From the NCBI GenBank assembly GCA_001600095.1, contig BCIX01000003.1, positions 1,922,001-1,986,000 on the forward strand: DNA of 64,000 nt, written 5' to 3'. Positions within the stretch are counted from its first letter, which is position 1, and each line of letters starts with the position of its first letter. This document shows positions 1 to 11,340 of the stretch, in pieces. A program made the position numbers and the translations under genes. Below the pieces are notes generated by a model. It was not told where the DNA came from and ran no database searches. It worked only from the letters and a program-made list of their open reading frames with translations. Origin of the DNA: Bullera alba. Lineage: Eukaryota > Basidiomycota > Tremellomycetes > Tremellales > Bulleraceae.

Positions 1-1451
1 GGACTTTCTCTTTCCAACGGCTCGGTGCTGAACAAAAGTCAGCGTGGTTCGAGGCATATTACGAACAAACTCACCGATTTGAGCAGATCGCACATTTCTG
101 ACTCCCAGTCCTCGCTCTCAGGAGGGTTCTCGGGGATGAAGACAAAGTCGGCTCCAGTAGCGATACCGGCTAGCAAAGCAAGCCAACCGCAGTGTCTACC
201 CATGACCTCGATAACGAAAGCCCGAGAGTGCGAAGACGCTGTCGACGAGATTGAGTCGACAGCTTCGCAGATTCGGTGGAGAGCAGTTAGGGCACCAATG
301 GTGAGATCAGTCATGGACATGTCGTTGCTGAACACGGGGGTCAGCTGATATTTCATTATCTCTCCCTCTCGCTTACTCGATGGACCCTACCAGACCAACA
401 ATGTTGAGATGTCTGTATGTCTCCAGCTCGTCGTCATCAATCCGATCTGAACGCCGATATCAGCTCTATTGACATCTATCCCGCGATTAAAGCTCACCCT
501 CGTGACGCAGCTGCTGAATGAGGTCCGGCCATTCGCCTCGGAGCAGATCCGCTCCAGTCAAACTACCATCACCTCCGCAGACCGCTAGGCAGTCGATGCC
601 GAATTTGATGAGATTCTCAGCGGCCTTCAGTCGGCCTTCTCGTTCTCGGACTAGATAAGACATTCAGCTAACCTAACAATCCTGGAATACGGCTACACTC
701 ACAAGAAGGACATCTCGAGGAACCAATCAATGTTCCACCTTCGCCCAGCCATCCTCTCACGTCGTCCCAGCCGACTCGCACGATGTATCGACCTTTCAAA
801 CTTCGGCCCTTCTCGTCCTTCTGGATATCGTCGGCAACATTGATGCCCGAGATATCCTCTGGGTCTCCCTCTCCAGCTCCATCCTTGAGCAGCTCGCCAA
901 AGCCGAACGACAGCGGTGCGTCCGACAAGGGGGCAACCGCATCTGGGTTTCCGTAGTCGTATTCCGTCTTTCCATCTTTCTCTCCGCCGGCGGGAACGTC
1001 GAGAGCGAGTTGCTGGGAAGGTGGCAGGGCTGAGAATGAGACGGATCGCTTGACTGTAGGGGCTAGCGAAGGCGAAGCGACGGCAGAGGCAGCCGGTGTT
1101 GGTTCGGCACTGTTGCCTCGGACGAGACCCTCCCATCCTTCTCGGATGATGAAGGTCTGGCATCCTCTGGCAATACCTTGTCTGACCACAGCTCGAACTA
1201 TAGTGTGCTTTAGCAATGATGTCGCGCCAAGACAGAGCAAGGTGGGACCTGGGAACAACATTGGACTCACCAGCTGCGTTCATACCAGCAGAGTCACCTC
1301 CACTGGTCAACACGGCAATCTTCTTCTGCCTCTTGGGGTTTGGCAGAGGCTTCTCATTCGAAGTGCTTGGCTCGAAGGGCTCGCTGACCCCCTCGAGGTC
1401 TTTGGTGGGTACACTCATCTCGCTGAAGTTGGAAGGCGAGACAGGTTCCAT
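1..1451 (-). CDS. PFK1: 6-phosphofructokinase, 5' part (runs off left edge)
   Basis: This is the ATP-dependent 6-phosphofructokinase of glycolysis, which phosphorylates fructose 6-phosphate in the cytosol. The start is the ATG at 1451; a Ser/Pro-rich leader of about 45 residues precedes the glycine-rich ATP loop [17 protein letters not shown]. Later exons, read on the minus strand, show [30 protein letters not shown], the [11 protein letters not shown] active-site loop near 570-610, and [14 protein letters not shown] near 190-250. All are diagnostic of PFK. At least three short introns interrupt it. An acidic, Ser-rich stretch of about 95 residues lies between EGLVRGN and the [11 protein letters not shown] segment, which are almost adjacent in yeast PFKs. 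The C-terminal half lies outside the window. Identification is firm; exact exon borders are approximate. Confidence 0.93.
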
Positions 1452-1887
1452 GAGGTTTTTGATGTTCTAGCCTTTGCTGATAGAGTAGATTGTACACTGA
1501 AACGTCTTGGAAGAGTGTAGAGAGTGAGTGGGTGTATATGAGATGGTGTACCAGTCTGAGGGATAATTTTGGGGGAGGGAGGAGGAAGGAGGACGAGGGA
1601 GATCTGTTAGGACGACGTCACAGCAGTTCGTTTAGGTTCACATTACGAATATTTGGTTCCGCTTTCCCTTTTTCTTAATTCCGATGGGCATAAAAAGCTT
1701 ATCGCCAGCTTATCAGCGACTACCGCCGGCATCATCCTCTCTGGGACTAGTATGGATTCCTTGTCATGACGTCCGATTCTCTCTGTCATGAGGTTCATGG
1801 CTCATCTCGTGATTTGACTATGTTACAGTGTGGTGGGTCTACACATACTACAGCCACGCTCAGGATACAGACACGAGACATCCATCC
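1452..1887. promoter_or_regulatory. PFK1 upstream region
   Basis: This gap holds the 5' flank of PFK1 and the 3' flank of NGG1. It has a purine-rich tract near 1560-1600 (pyrimidine-rich in the PFK1 sense) and two CRE-like cores, ACGTCA near 1614 and TGACGTCC near 1766. No ORF in it looks coding. Confidence 0.4.
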
Positions 1888-3897
1888 CTAGAGGCCATTG
1901 GCGACCTCCTCCCCATCGGCTATACTGTCAATGTCCATGGCGTCCTCGACAACCTTCTCATCCCTCTCCTCAGCGCCGCCATCCTCCCCTATCCCTTCAT
2001 ATATGCTCGACGTCGGCAGACCATTGACTTCACCCTTCGGACGGTCTTTCATCAACTTCCCAACGTTCTCAATCCAGCCTTGGCGGACCTTGACCAGTCT
2101 TCGGAGGTTTTCAGGCACCGGCGCCCGATTCGACTGAAGTGGTGGGACAGTTCCAGGCGTGATGTTCTTCTTTCCAGTCACCTTGTACTTTGTGACTCGC
2201 TTGTTCCACCCGGCCTCTATCGATTTTTCGATACCTTCCAGTGCATTGGTATATTCGCCGTGGGCCAGTCGGTGACGTGCGATTTCAGCCAATCGAGTCT
2301 TCCTTGCGTCATTGACTGCCGTTTGTTGCAGTAGTAATCGCTGGCATTGTCGTAGTGAAGAGGCGATCTCGTCGTCGTCTCGCTTTGATGGATCGTACTG
2401 GAGAGATGCGTCAGCGTCGTTCATGCCTTCCCTTTCTCCAGCTCTCACCTCTTCATGCTCGCCAAGCAGCATCAACGCTCGGAGCTCCTTCTTCATACGA
2501 TCCTCAAGATCAAACACGTCGACTCTGCTCGGCTCTTTTGTCACCTCATGTTCCGGTATTGGCCGCCCTGCGGTCTCTTCTCTCTTCACATTGGCTCCAT
2601 CGACATCCGCCACTATAGCTGCAACGATCCTCTCAGTCAGGCTGCCTAGACCCTTCTGCTCATCGAATAGGAATTCGTCCTTGAATTCGGTCACAGGCAC
2701 AAAATGATTTGTGGCGGTCGCTCGATGTGACTGGCGTGTACTGGGCACGTTGAGTCGAGGTGTCGTTCCTGGTGGATTACCATCCTCCTCGTCCCATATC
2801 TCCGTGTAATGTCTGCCCTTTGGCGGGATATCATAGAGCTCCGGAGCCTCAGCCTGTCATGCTAGTCAGCATTCCATCCATCACTGCACTCATCCGAACG
2901 CACCTTGAACTCAAGCATCGCCAGGTCATCCTCTCGTATATCTCTCAGGTATGGCTCCACGCTACTCCAGAATGTCGTGAAAGCCACTTGGTTGGGAGCT
3001 TTGGTATTGCTGAAATCTTCGTCGACCTCACTTTGACGCTTTGGACCAGCTTTCAAGGGTTTCTGTACCCCAGGCCGAGGTGGAATGAGAGGTTTTGATG
3101 TCTGCGGTGGAAGAGAGAAATCTATGGCTGCACCGGGGAAATGCGTTGCGGCAGCCGTCGATCCTGATGGTGTAGGAGAAGCATCGACATGACCTAGTGA
3201 GGGGCGGCCTTTGGGAGCAGGAAGTCCTGAATTCAGCTTGAGCTTCAGCACAGATGTCGAGTTCATATGCGATAGATGAGGAGGTGGCGAGGCAAGTGTC
3301 GTGGATCTATCGCGAGCTTGTGCTATGGTCCGAATCAGTATCGACCGACCATGTCTGCTGAACGTATAGTACTCACATTTAGCCTCATCGTCACTGTCCA
3401 GCACGCGATTCTTCTTCTTCTTCAGTTGAGTGCCTCCGTACGTGATAGGCTGACTGTGCGTCGCAGGTGGTCGGAACGAGACAGATGACGCATTGGAGGG
3501 CGCAGGTGATGCTAAGGATGTGATTAGCACCTGCTGCCGACTGCCTCATCCTGCAGCACTGCTCACCACTAAGCCTCTCCCTCTTAACCTTGACAGTACT
3601 AGGACTGGCTCTCTTCGCAGTGCTCTCCAATCTGGCCCTCTCCAGCGCTTCGAGCTTCATTCCCGCACGACCATTCGCCTCCAAAGCCGCAGCTTCACTC
3701 GGGTAGTTTGGATCATCCCTCTCCTTCCTTTTCTTCTCTCGGCGCAGCTTCTTCTCCAAGTCCGCTGCAACCACTGCTGATTGCTGCTCGAGAGTTGCTC
3801 TCAGGGCGTCCAGCTCTGATGGTCCGGGCAGATCCGGGTAGCTGATTGACGAAATGAGGGCATGGATATTGGAAGGATAAGGGGTTGCTCGGGGCAT
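1888..3897 (-). CDS. NGG1: SAGA/ADA histone acetyltransferase complex subunit Ngg1/Ada3
   Basis: This is the Ada3/Ngg1 subunit that links Gcn5 and Ada2 in the SAGA and ADA histone-acetyltransferase modules in the nucleus. The first exon starts at 3897 with MPRATPYPSN and carries a Lys/Arg-rich helix (EKKLRREKKRKER). Middle exons have the conserved segment TTFWSSVEPYLRDIREDDL followed by GRHYTEIWDEED, typical of the family. The last exon (from about 2750) is the Ada3 C-terminal domain: a long helix with DLEDRMKKELRALMLLGE, then LAHGEYTNALEGIEKSIEAG and RKTRLAEIARHRL segments. Four or five short introns are needed. It lies downstream of PFK1 on the same strand, but this is not an operon. Family assignment is by motif memory; the middle region is low-complexity and its splicing is uncertain. 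Confidence 0.82.
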
Positions 3898-4798
3898 GAT
3901 GGCGTGCGGTCCTATTGCAGGTCACAGCGAGTTCCAGAGTTGCGGCACATTCGACGAGCCCGCTTGTACAGCTAGGGTGAGTTTCTGCAAAGACACCAGG
4001 ACGAGTCGACAGGCGAGTGGGAGGAGACTGACAATGAGCTTGCTCTGCAGGATGTATAGGTATGTAGCGACCCAGGTATAAGCAAAGGATCGGGACGCAG
4101 CCGGAACGGCGTACGGCTGAGTGTCAGCGGCAACAACAAATCGCAGATCCCGCGAGCCTTCTCAATCTCAAAGGCGTGACGGACAGTTACAGAAGGCTCG
4201 CCAATATTGCGCCTTACGGTGTTCGGTTTTTGCATTTTGATCACTTTCGGCGACTAATCTGATCACGTCCTATGGTGTCGGTCGGTCCTTGGTCTATCCT
4301 TCTGTTGCTTCATGTCTTGTCGACCCGACTCTCAACTCTCCAGTCTCTCTGACAAGTCTTTGTCTTGAAATCAAGATCGATCGAGTAGGCTGCATGACCG
4401 CGCGCGATGAGATTTGCTGGCCATTAGGTCCAAACTCTCTGATCTTAACACCTCAGCAGTCCAGCTACTGTAACCTGACTCAACCATCGATTTATTCTTA
4501 CTGACTCGTTGATCAGTCGACCACGGTCGATCAGTATCATAGTGCTCGGGCGTCAAGTGATCCGCCTTTGCCAAGCAATCACACTAGTGGACAGCCGTCT
4601 TGTCCGACCGAAGATGAAGCGCGGTCAATCATTAACATCGAATCAGCTTGACTCATCCAAGCATGTCCTTCAAATCAACGATGTACCGAATACCGATTAC
4701 CGAATTTACCCATGTCCCACCGCACCAAGTCCAGCCCTCCGATCCTCAGCATCCGGCTAACCTCTCACCATTCGGAACTTGAGCAATGCTCAACCTTG
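3898..4798. other. Intergenic, NGG1 upstream region
   Basis: About 900 bp between the NGG1 start and the end of the first histidine-phosphatase gene. Only short ORFs without recognisable domains are present. The NGG1-proximal 350 bp probably hold its promoter and leader. Nothing else stands out. Confidence 0.4.
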
Positions 4799-6160
4799 TT
4801 ACGCCTCAGTTGGGTCGATGACCTGTGAGACCGGCAGCGTGCCAGAGTACGATCGCGCAGCCAGGTTCTCGATATAGGAATCGAAATACAGGTTGATGCC
4901 GGCTTTGGAACAAGTGCTCTCGATAGGCTCAAGGTACTGGTTGAAGAAGTAGTGGTGGCCCACGAGAAGAACGTCTGATGCTCTCATCCGCAGAAAGTCG
5001 AGCCCACGCAGACCCAGAACCACTACCCAGTACTCACTGCTGGCTCCCTTGCTGACAAGCTCGTTGATCGCAGAATCCACAGCTTCGCCTCGTTTGCCGA
5101 TATCCTCTTCGCCTCTCAGCTCTCTAGCCTCCTGGAATGTTATCAGCCAGTAATAGCACAATCACGATGTCAAGGACTTACATCAAGAGAGATCATCGGG
5201 ATCACTCTGCCGTCGCCAGTGGTTACCGATCGTCTCTCCGGAGGTCCTGGCTGATAGGTGTGGTCCTCTTGCTGGGCTCCAACAAGAGCGAAAGCAGTCT
5301 CCTTGGTGCTCGGGCACGCGCTCGTGACAATGGCGTCGAAGTCAGAGAGAAGATTCTTCAGTTGCTTGCCTTTCTCGGTGGCTTTGCTCCTTCCTTCGTC
5401 AGTGATCGGCGTACTCCACTTGAAAGCCATATACTCATCCTCGTCCCCTCCGTTCCTGCCACTTTTGGCTAGACTCTCGTCGAAGACTCGGGGATTCCCA
5501 CTGGCGTCCGTACTGGTCAAAGGGATGCGAGTCTCTGGCGGAGCAGTCAGCACTCAGCAGTGCCGGATCGCATAGAATGGGCTGCCACCTACGCCATTCC
5601 CATCTGATGTTCGCGTTGGACATCATGGCATTCCGGACAGCTGCAGCGGTGTCAACAACAATCCTGTTCTAGGAGAGCTTGAACGTGCTCTTTGCATGTC
5701 GCACTGCAGTCAATCTGACTTCACGACTCTCGCTCTGATCTGGATAAACGAATGAGCGAGCTGTTGTCGTCATACAGACTCACCTCCGTCATTCGAGTCT
5801 GCCGGAGTCATGATGTTGTGTGACTTTTCCTACACAGTGACCAATTCGTGAGACTACTTGTCATCGTATGATGAAGGGCTAAGCAAACGTACGACTTCTT
5901 CGTCCGGATCTGCATCTATCTGCATGATCTGCTTCCAACTAACCTGTGAGGGGAAGAGGGAGGGCTGCACACGATGAGTATTGCAATTTGCACCCACACG
6001 ATCGACGTGTAATCATCTGAGATTACTTACTCGGCCAGTTGACCCATCGTTGGTGGAGGACCGTTCCACCGCTGTATGAATAGCTCAGAATCAGAACCTG
6101 TGGGCTATGTGGCTCTACGACGAGTCACTCACCACTGAGGACATCTGCTTCGGGGTTCAT
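4799..6160 (-). CDS. Histidine phosphatase-like protein A (frame interrupted by a TAG)
   Basis: This is a member of the histidine phosphatase (phosphoglycerate mutase) superfamily, paralogous to the next gene. My model starts at the ATG at 6160 (MNPEADVLS) and uses several micro-exons. The catalytic strand reads REVRLTAVRHAKSTFKLS, with the RHA codons at 5693-5701. The same frame then meets a TAG at 5669-5671 and continues without another break as NRIVVDTAAAVRNAMM through a GTAGGT donor, into an exon with TPITDEGR (the family PLTxxGR element), LSDFDAIVTSACPSTKETA, and finally VLLVGHHYFFNQYL, which carries the second catalytic His. It is therefore either a pseudogene, a read-through gene, or spliced around the RHA segment (a 36-nt GT-AG option exists but would delete RHA). 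The substrate is unknown. Confidence 0.6.
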
Positions 6161-6934
6161 GGTGAGTGCTGCGACAAGAGTCAAAGTAGGGTATCGGACG
6201 GAAGAGAGGCAATGGACGACACGCAGGATAGTCTACTCCTGCCTTTATATCACACTTGTCACGATCGTCACCGCTCCACGCCTTCGTTGACTTGCTCTTT
6301 CCTTTCACTGACCACTGCAGATTTATGTATGTATCACGTCAGATATCGATCGATCGAATCAGAAGTCGAAGAAGTCGAGTAAGTCATGTCGAATCCCAGA
6401 GGAGCCATCCTACGCATTAGAAATGTCAGCCAAACGCGTTTGGTGAGCACTCCTGTGTGTTCAGCCTCTGCGGCCCATGTCCCGGACGAGCAGCCCGCGA
6501 GCTCGATGACGTCTCACAAATGGGCCATATTGTCTAGACTGGAGGGTGAAAGGATTGAGTTATAGGCGACATGCGTCACGACTCACGAGTGGTGTAAAGC
6601 CAGTATGCCATGCGTGCATATCTGCTCGGCGCAAAGGAGGAGACGGCAACGGCCGGTAAATTGGGACTGGGGGCGCGTGTTGCGCTTAGGCTGGGGGTCA
6701 TCCGATCAAAGTGGTCAACGACATGTCAGATTCTGCACTTCGCCTGGATGACAAGCTACCATCAGAGTATCCTTCGAAGGATGGTCAGTTCGTGGACTGA
6801 CTTCTGGCCTGTCACTGTGAGTCTCGAGCACAAAGACATCAATACATGAACCGTGCCGTGAACCGGTTTCGCTAGATATGTCATCATGTAAGCGAAGCCT
6901 CGCCATCAGATCACCGCTGAGCACAGCAGTCTTC
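6161..6934. other. Intergenic between the two histidine-phosphatase genes
   Basis: About 770 bp. It serves as upstream region of gene A and 3' flank of gene B. It has a short GATC-rich run (ATCGATCGATCGAATC near 6346) and no convincing ORF. Confidence 0.35.
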
Positions 6935-8032
6935 TCAGACGACGGGTCCCCCATAAGTGACACCCGAAAGGAAGTCAATATCGTAAGGGTAATCGTATCG
7001 CTCATCTGGATCCTCGAATACGCTCTTGAGGTGAGAGCTCTTGAAGACATTCGGCAGCAAGCGCTTGTGACTGATGACCAAGATACCTGGATTGCAGCAG
7101 TCAGCTGCTATACTTGTTGCCCCTCCTTCTGTCAGGACACTCACTTTTGCGACCTTGGGACACGAGTGTATTGATGGCAGCGGTAAGAGCGTCAAACTGC
7201 TCGGGAGTGCTTCCCTCGGTACCGGTCTCGTTCAACTCCTGCGTCCAGTCAGCGAGAACAAACTCAATGATTGATTACCGCCCCACGGGATTGCTCACCT
7301 CAAGCACAATGTGGGTGATACCGCTGGGGTCCGAAATTTTGGAGCTGCCATACTCATGCTGTTTATGTCCCAGACCGGCAAGTTCGGACGCAGTATCTTT
7401 CGATCTGACGTACTCACTTGTAATGACCGCGTCAAAGTCAGTACCAAGCGTGTCGAGGAGGACCTGGCGTTTAGTCCGACATTCGCCTCGACCTTCATTG
7501 GTCAATGGCGCGCACACGTCGAAGTCTGGTAAGTCGTCGCTCGTGAGCTTGCCTGACTTGTCGAACCATGTGTCTATACCATGTTGAGTACCACGGACAT
7601 CGGTGTAGTAGACCTTGCATTTCGTTCCCGTGGCTGCGATCAAGGTTAAATCTGAGGGGAATTTGTAAACTGGCGGTAGACTTACGCCGGTCTTGGAGAC
7701 CTTCATTCGCCTCATTTGCGCAACCTAAGAAACAGGGGCCGCGATATGAGTGAGTATTGAGAGCTGTCCGCTGACAAGTGACAGACGTGGACTCACTCAG
7801 AGCATGCCGCAGAATAGTGACACGCGCTAAGGTAAATAGCGTCAGCTACTGCTGCACCTGAGTTGATCTCGTCATCGGGCTCACCATGGTTCGTAGGTAC
7901 CGTATCCTTTTCCAGTGCTGCTCCATCAGAGCCCCCCTGTCCCGATATAAGCCTTGCAAGATGACCTTTCGTGTCACTTACCCAGTTGGCTCCCCACTTG
8001 ACGACTTCTGTATATTGCGGTATCGTGGACAT
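6935..8032 (-). CDS. Histidine phosphatase family protein B
   Basis: This is an intact-looking histidine phosphatase superfamily protein, probably cytosolic, with unknown substrate. The likely start is the ATG at 8032 (MSTIPQYTEVVKWGANW). The catalytic element RVTILRHALSCANEANEG lies on a micro-exon near 7800-7830 joined to the next exon; Arg-His and the Asn six residues after the His are in the family positions. It is followed by VCAPLTNEGRGE (the PLTxxGR motif), TDFDAVITSEYVRSKDTA, and GILVISHKRLLPNVF with the second catalytic His. The last exon ends at 6935. An additional 5' exon at about 8137-8290 (containing TTTPTKRYPFTGGLDLTVEE) may belong to this gene, but I could not join it in frame with confidence. 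It is the tandem neighbour and diverged paralog of gene A. Confidence 0.75.
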
Positions 8033-8290
8033 GTCTAGCAAGCAATAGGGGTGTGTGCAGCAAAGTATGTGAAGGTAGTGATAAGATCTGCTGGTCTCTG
8101 AAGAGATTGTGGGAAGAACAGACAAAACGGACTGTTGCTCACGTATATATGGTCTGAGACGGCAATCTCCTCGACTGTCAGATCAAGCCCGCCTGTGAAA
8201 GGATACCTCTTCGTCGGAGTTGTCGTGTACAATGTGAAAAAGTCGTCGGACGTCTCGGTGAGCGTCATCACGGGGTCAGCTTTGAAGTTT

Positions 8291-8934
8291 GAAGCGACTC
8301 CGCTACAGAAAGGATGACGACTCGCTTGAGCACATGAGGTCAGTCAGACCGGTAAGACTGCGCGTGTGGGGGCTCAGAGGCGCGGGTCGATGTCGACACT
8401 CATGAACATCCCGCGGTCTCAATTGAGGCTCCGCAGCTCCGCTCCCAGCTTGATTGTTGTCGCATGAAGTTGCAGATACTGGAATGCTGGAAGTGCTGTC
8501 GGACTGTCGACAACCGAAGGGGACTTTTGCGCTCAACAAGTGGGCCTTCGAGTCGGACATTCGGTTGTTCAATCATGCGTTTGACGGAGCCCACAAGAGT
8601 GGACTGCTCCGGCCAAATGAGTCTTCGAGTCTCTCTGACGATCATGGTGAGATTGATCGAAGAAGGCGACGAACAGCTGTCGACGTAGAAGGCAGTGAGG
8701 CCAATCCATAGCAGCTGGCCGGCTGTTACCACCTCTCGGACTTTTGCTCGGACTCGAAGTCTCGATATCTCGATCGCGATTCGCGAGGATCGATCATCGA
8801 ACGAGCGGCTATCGCCGAGATCGTGTGAGAGCAAAGCTGAGCGATCGAGCGTCTGCATGCTGCGCCGCCTGCGTGCGCCGGCAAGATTTCACTACAGTTG
8901 AAGTGGACTCCTGTCTCTATCGAGATACGGCAAC
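8291..8934. promoter_or_regulatory. Divergent upstream region of histidine phosphatase B and the NDUFAF8-like gene
   Basis: About 640 bp between genes transcribed away from each other. Several short overlapping ORFs exist on both strands, but none shows a domain. The upstream 5' exon of gene B may lie at its left edge. Confidence 0.35.
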
Positions 8935-9255
8935 ATGGCACCTCGAGTGACGACTTTCAAGGACACGCAGCCGCTAAAGACGCTGGCCAAGGCATCTCAA
9001 TCATGCACAAATCTTGTAAGTGGATCCTCCCCAATCCTCAATTGACCGAGATCGCTGATCATATTGCCAGTCTGTTGCCTACGGCAAATGCATCGGAGCT
9101 TCATATAAGGATATATCCAAAGGGATGTGCGAGGCAGAATTCCAGGCATTCAAGGACTGCGTTCAGGTCAGTCTTAGCTCTGACAACCTCGTCTTTCCCA
9201 TGTGATGTGGCAGCTGACACAAGTCGAGTAGAAAGCCATGGGTAGAAAGTGGTAG
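8935..9255 (+). CDS. NDUFAF8: Twin Cx9C protein, NDUFAF8-like complex I assembly factor
   Basis: This small gene has three short exons: 8935-9015, 9071-9166 and 9232-9255. All introns have GT-AG ends and the joins keep frame, giving a 66-residue protein. It has two exact Cx9C motifs, CTNLSVAYGKC and CEAEFQAFKDC. Spacing and flanking residues (AYGKC, then a second motif of the form CxxEFxAFKDC) match the human complex I assembly factor NDUFAF8 (AAYGRC; CAREFEALRSC). Family members enter the mitochondrial intermembrane space or matrix through the twin-Cx9C fold and assist NDUFAF5 in early complex I assembly. NDUFA11, a complex I subunit, is also encoded in this window. A different small CHCH protein is possible; twin Cx9C is certain, while the NDUFAF8 assignment rests on local similarity. 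Confidence 0.8.
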
Positions 9256-9503
9256 ATGTGCCGCTCGCAGATAGAACTACCGCACTACAACCTTGATCCA
9301 CGCCAATCCGACTACATATAGCAGGTCGCACCAGCCAAGTCTGCTCAACCCATCGAAAATGGCAAATATCTCGGCGTGAGAGCCGCAATAGTGCAGGTCA
9401 TATCAGAGGCACCGGCCCAGATCAGCAATCGGACGGGCGTAACGCCGCATTTGTGCAGCATCAATGTATAATCTAGTCTATTGCAGGAGGCATGATCCCT
9501 AGC

Positions 9504-11340
9504 TCAGCGCTCGTCCTTCTCCTCTTCCCAGATGACCGTTCCCGAACCTCTTTCTCCGAAGAGCCGCGAGCCCTCTCGTTCCACCGGGTTTTTGATCGTC
9601 TTCCAGTTTTTGTTCTCGCTCAACTTGACTGCCTCCCACTCTACCCTGACAAACACCCACATCCACCTCCTGACCAATTCCAGTGCTTCCATCATGAACA
9701 CTCCACTCTCGATCTCCGATATAGTGTGCAGATGCGAGCTGAGCTTGAGCGACCATGTAAACCGAAGGACCAGGTCGATGAGTGCGAACATGTGGTAGAC
9801 ACTAGGGTCGGGCAGGAGCAAATGCTGCCTGAGTCCGAACCGCTTGAGCGTTCCCATTGCCGAAGATGAAGGACTCGACAGTGGCGAGCCCGAATGTGAG
9901 CCAGAGAAAGCACCAGACTGGAATGATGGAGCAGGCGTCGGACAAGGCGATCTTTGGTGAGAAGCCAGTCCGGTACTTCGTCTCGAAGTCAAAAATCTTC
10001 TCATCCTCCCAACGAAAGAGTCTGATCCGATAGATGAACTCCTCCTTCTACCGCCACCACCGAGGAAAGGACTTCCCAAAAGACCGCTCCCGCTGTGCTC
10101 ATTCGATTTCCCCAGCCATGTCTCGGCTTCGCAGAGACTCAATCCCCAGTCCATCTGGATATCCCACCAGAACGAGTATATCGAGTTGACGACGACTGCC
10201 AGGAGCCACATGCGGAACATTGGGTGTTCTCCAAACCACCTGTCTCCGGAGTCTTTGAGCTGCTGCACCGACATTCCCTTCTGAGCAGCAATGTCGAGAA
10301 CTACGCTCTTCTGCGCAGCTGAGAGCATGATGACGGGAAAGGCGGAGAAGTATTTCAGGGCATTGGCAATAGGTCGTCCATTTGACCAGGATGATTGGTA
10401 GGCTTCCAAGAGACATTGTCGGAAACGCATCATGTAAGGGAAGCTGCGGAGAGATTGAGCGTAGTTCTCATTATGGTATAAGTCCTCACTTACCACACCA
10501 TGACCAGAGTCAGATAATTGGCAAATCCAGTCTGAGCAACTCGTCCCTGCGTGATTCCGCCATACCATATTTGACACGCCGATATCCACAAGTCTCCCAG
10601 TACTTTGGCGAAAGATGTGAGGATATCCGCCAGGATCACATCAGAGAAGTATATTGGCGAGTTGAGTGGGGGAAGAACGATACGTCGTATGGCCCTGGCA
10701 TGTAGTTGTGAGCTTCAAACGAACTCCCTTGCCTCTCAGGATCATGTGCTGAGAGGTATCTTCGCACTCACCGTCTCAAAGCTCTCCGTTCTCGTTGCCC
10801 CAAGCCTGTCCAAGGAGCGACAGCGCCCACGGCAGCTCCAAGGGCAATGACACCAACCAAACCTCTCCATCTCTCCATGCTGTCCCTATCTCCGCCAGTA
10901 ATCCCCCTGAACAGTAACCATCCAGCTCCCACCCAAGCTGTATACAGCAAGAAAAGCTTGTAGACCGGCTGATACAATCTACCACTGTCCGGTCGGACTA
11001 TTTTGCCCTTCGAAGAGCTTCCCTGCTGATCCCCATCCTCCTGCACAGCTTCGTGCGCCATCCCATCGACCATCTCATCCTCGCCACGAGTCGGTCCTAA
11101 CGAGTCGAGCTCCACCTCTGTATCCTCGTCTGTATCCCTGAAATCAAGGATCCAAGAAGTGTCCAAACCGAGCAAGTGCAGGATATGTAGATTGCTCGCC
11201 CATAACAGCTGAGCCAGACCGACTAGGAAGAGCACTCTGAACGGCAGAGGGAATGACGAGGAGAAGGACGGGAGGTTGATCAGGTGTGTATGCGATGTTG
11301 GCGGATCCGGCAGAGCCGCTGGGGGAGAGTCGATATCCAT
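9504..11340 (-). CDS. ERD1: ERD1-like EXS-domain Golgi membrane protein
   Basis: This is a multi-pass EXS-domain membrane protein of the Erd1 type, needed in yeast for retention of lumenal ER proteins and Golgi phosphate recycling/glycosylation. The N-terminus (start 11340) has the typical first helix region PFRVLFLVGLAQLLWASNL followed by an acidic loop, then TM segments LYQPVYKLFLLYTAWVGAGW and GLVGVIALGAAVGAVAPW. The C-terminal exon (about 9504-10470) contains the EXS hallmarks RFRQCLLEAY, NALKYFSAFPVI, WDIQMDWGL, and the final FVRVEWEAVK. Ser-rich insert sequence (about 80 residues) separates the WGL motif from the last helices. At least two introns are present. No SPX domain is visible, which favours ERD1 over a XPR1/SYG1 phosphate exporter. 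Confidence 0.85.

Noticed and set aside
5613..5640. Reading histidine-phosphatase A as a simple His-to-Asn mutant (VRNAMM as the catalytic site)
   Set aside because: A proper RHA with a preceding beta strand lies upstream in the same frame, so the interrupted-frame explanation fits better.
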